This document shows, piece by piece, positions 63,589 through 64,000 of a stretch of 64,000 bases of DNA (position 1 is its first letter; every line of letters starts with the position of its first letter). This DNA is from Rhizobium sp. G21. GTDB lineage: Bacteria > Pseudomonadota > Alphaproteobacteria > Rhizobiales > Rhizobiaceae. The notes below the pieces were generated by a model that was not told where the DNA came from, ran no database searches, and worked only from the letters and a program-made list of their open reading frames with translations. The stretch covers positions 124,001 through 188,000 of the forward strand of contig NZ_JACFXW010000002.1 of the NCBI RefSeq assembly GCF_014158035.1, given 5' to 3'. A program made the position numbers and the translations under genes.

Positions 63589-64000
63589 TCAGTCCTTGGT
63601 TTTTGCGACGCGGGCGGATTTGAGGCGGGTCAACGGGCTGACCTCTCCGAACAGGCCGCGGGGGCGCCAGAGCAGCATCAGGCAGAGCCCGATGCCGATG
63701 GCGACGATTTGCAGGGAGGCGGCGCGCGCCTGCTGGTCGGGCGGAACGAAGCTCGAGACGGCCGCAGCCGTCAGCGCCCAGAGACCCCAGACGAGGATGG
63801 CGCCCGCGATGGCGCCCTTGTTGTTGCCGGAGCCCCCGACGATGAGCATGGCCCAGACCTGGAAGGTGAGGATCGGCATGTAATTGTCGGGCGCGATGAA
63901 ACCGATGAAATGCGCCTGGCAGGCGCCGGCAAGCCCCATGATTGCACCGCCGAGCGTGAAAGCCTGCAAGCGGAATCGGATCGGCCGCTTGCCGAGCGCC
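63589..64000 (-). CDS. LivM-like branched-chain-type ABC transporter permease, C-terminal part
   Basis: The last ~137 residues of a HAAT permease. The frame is open to the window edge, so the gene starts beyond 64000. FRLQAFTLGGAIMGLAGACQAHFIGFIAPDNYMP, FQVWAMLIVGGSGNNKGAIAGAILVWGLWAL and LLWRPRGLFGEVSPLTRLKSARV are the typical late segments and ending of LivM. It is the upstream neighbour of the AKR-RidA gene in one minus-strand unit, 4 bp apart. Confidence 0.88.
   Translation of the reverse strand, partial: ALGKRPIRFRLQAFTLGGAIMGLAGACQAHFIGFIAPDNYMPILTFQVWAMLIVGGSGNNKGAIAGAILVWGLWALTAAAVSSFVPPDQQARAASLQIVAIGIGLCLMLLWRPRGLFGEVSPLTRLKSARVAKTKD

Noticed and set aside
1..64000. CRISPR arrays, tRNA or rRNA genes, prophage or toxin-antitoxin pairs
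   Set aside because: No spaced direct-repeat array, tRNA-like cloverleaf, rRNA sequence, phage structural gene or typical toxin-antitoxin pair was found by reading the sequence.

Overview
The window is GC-rich, almost entirely coding, and carries strongly alphaproteobacterial (order Hyphomicrobiales/Rhizobiales) content: many binding-protein-dependent ABC importers, short-chain dehydrogenases and FGGY kinases next to their regulators, plus an intergenic palindrome of a style common in rhizobial genomes. No rRNA, tRNA, CRISPR array or replication origin was seen. It looks like an accessory catabolic region of a chromosome, chromid or megaplasmid. The species cannot be told from this sequence.

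Layout. 1-2.2 kb: end of a CUT2 sugar importer (permease, binding protein) and a DJ-1/PfpI protein. 2.3-5.0 kb: an IS110-type transposase remnant and a group II intron reverse-transcriptase remnant flank a divergent SDR/TetR pair with two matching operator-like palindromes. 5.1-12.5 kb: galactose/arabinose-type module with a galactonate dehydratase, a FadR-type regulator, AraFGH-like importer, aldose epimerase and sugar dehydrogenase. 12.5-23.1 kb: LysR-controlled hydroxyquinol (resorcinol-type) pathway with two hydroxyquinol dioxygenases, maleylacetate reductase, a phenol-hydroxylase-like FAD monooxygenase and a Liv-type importer. 23.3-29.5 kb: TetR-controlled acyl-CoA operon (two SDRs, acyl-CoA dehydrogenase, CoA ligase, APH-fold kinase) whose parts match the logic of 4-hydroxyacyl-CoA (levulinate-type) degradation. 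29.5-32 kb: PRISE-type reductase and a MocR regulator that lacks the PLP lysine. 32-45.7 kb: a CUT1 importer followed by two FGGY kinases, HAD phosphatase, SMP-30 lactonase, split transketolase, SDR, cupin and glycerol-dehydrogenase-like enzyme. This is the best candidate here for an undescribed pathway. 45.8-48.6 kb: cobalamin riboswitch and CbiMNQO cobalt importer. 48.8-57.1 kb: galactosamine-type module (AgaZ/KbaZ-like protein, DeoR regulator, BadF-type kinase, CUT1 importer, AgaS-like SIS protein). 57.1-61.2 kb: polyamine/opine-type importer. 61.5-64 kb: small unknown protein, aldo/keto reductase-RidA fusion, and the end of a LivM permease running off the window.

A striking overall feature is the number of broken reading frames: about sixteen sites in fifteen otherwise conserved genes. 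Nearly all are restored by adding one base, usually to a run of C, G or T. This is the signature of uncorrected long-read consensus sequence rather than gene decay, so the broken genes below should be read as probably intact in the organism. The same errors create false fusions (permease with SIS protein, SMP-30 with transketolase, and probably LivH with LivM).
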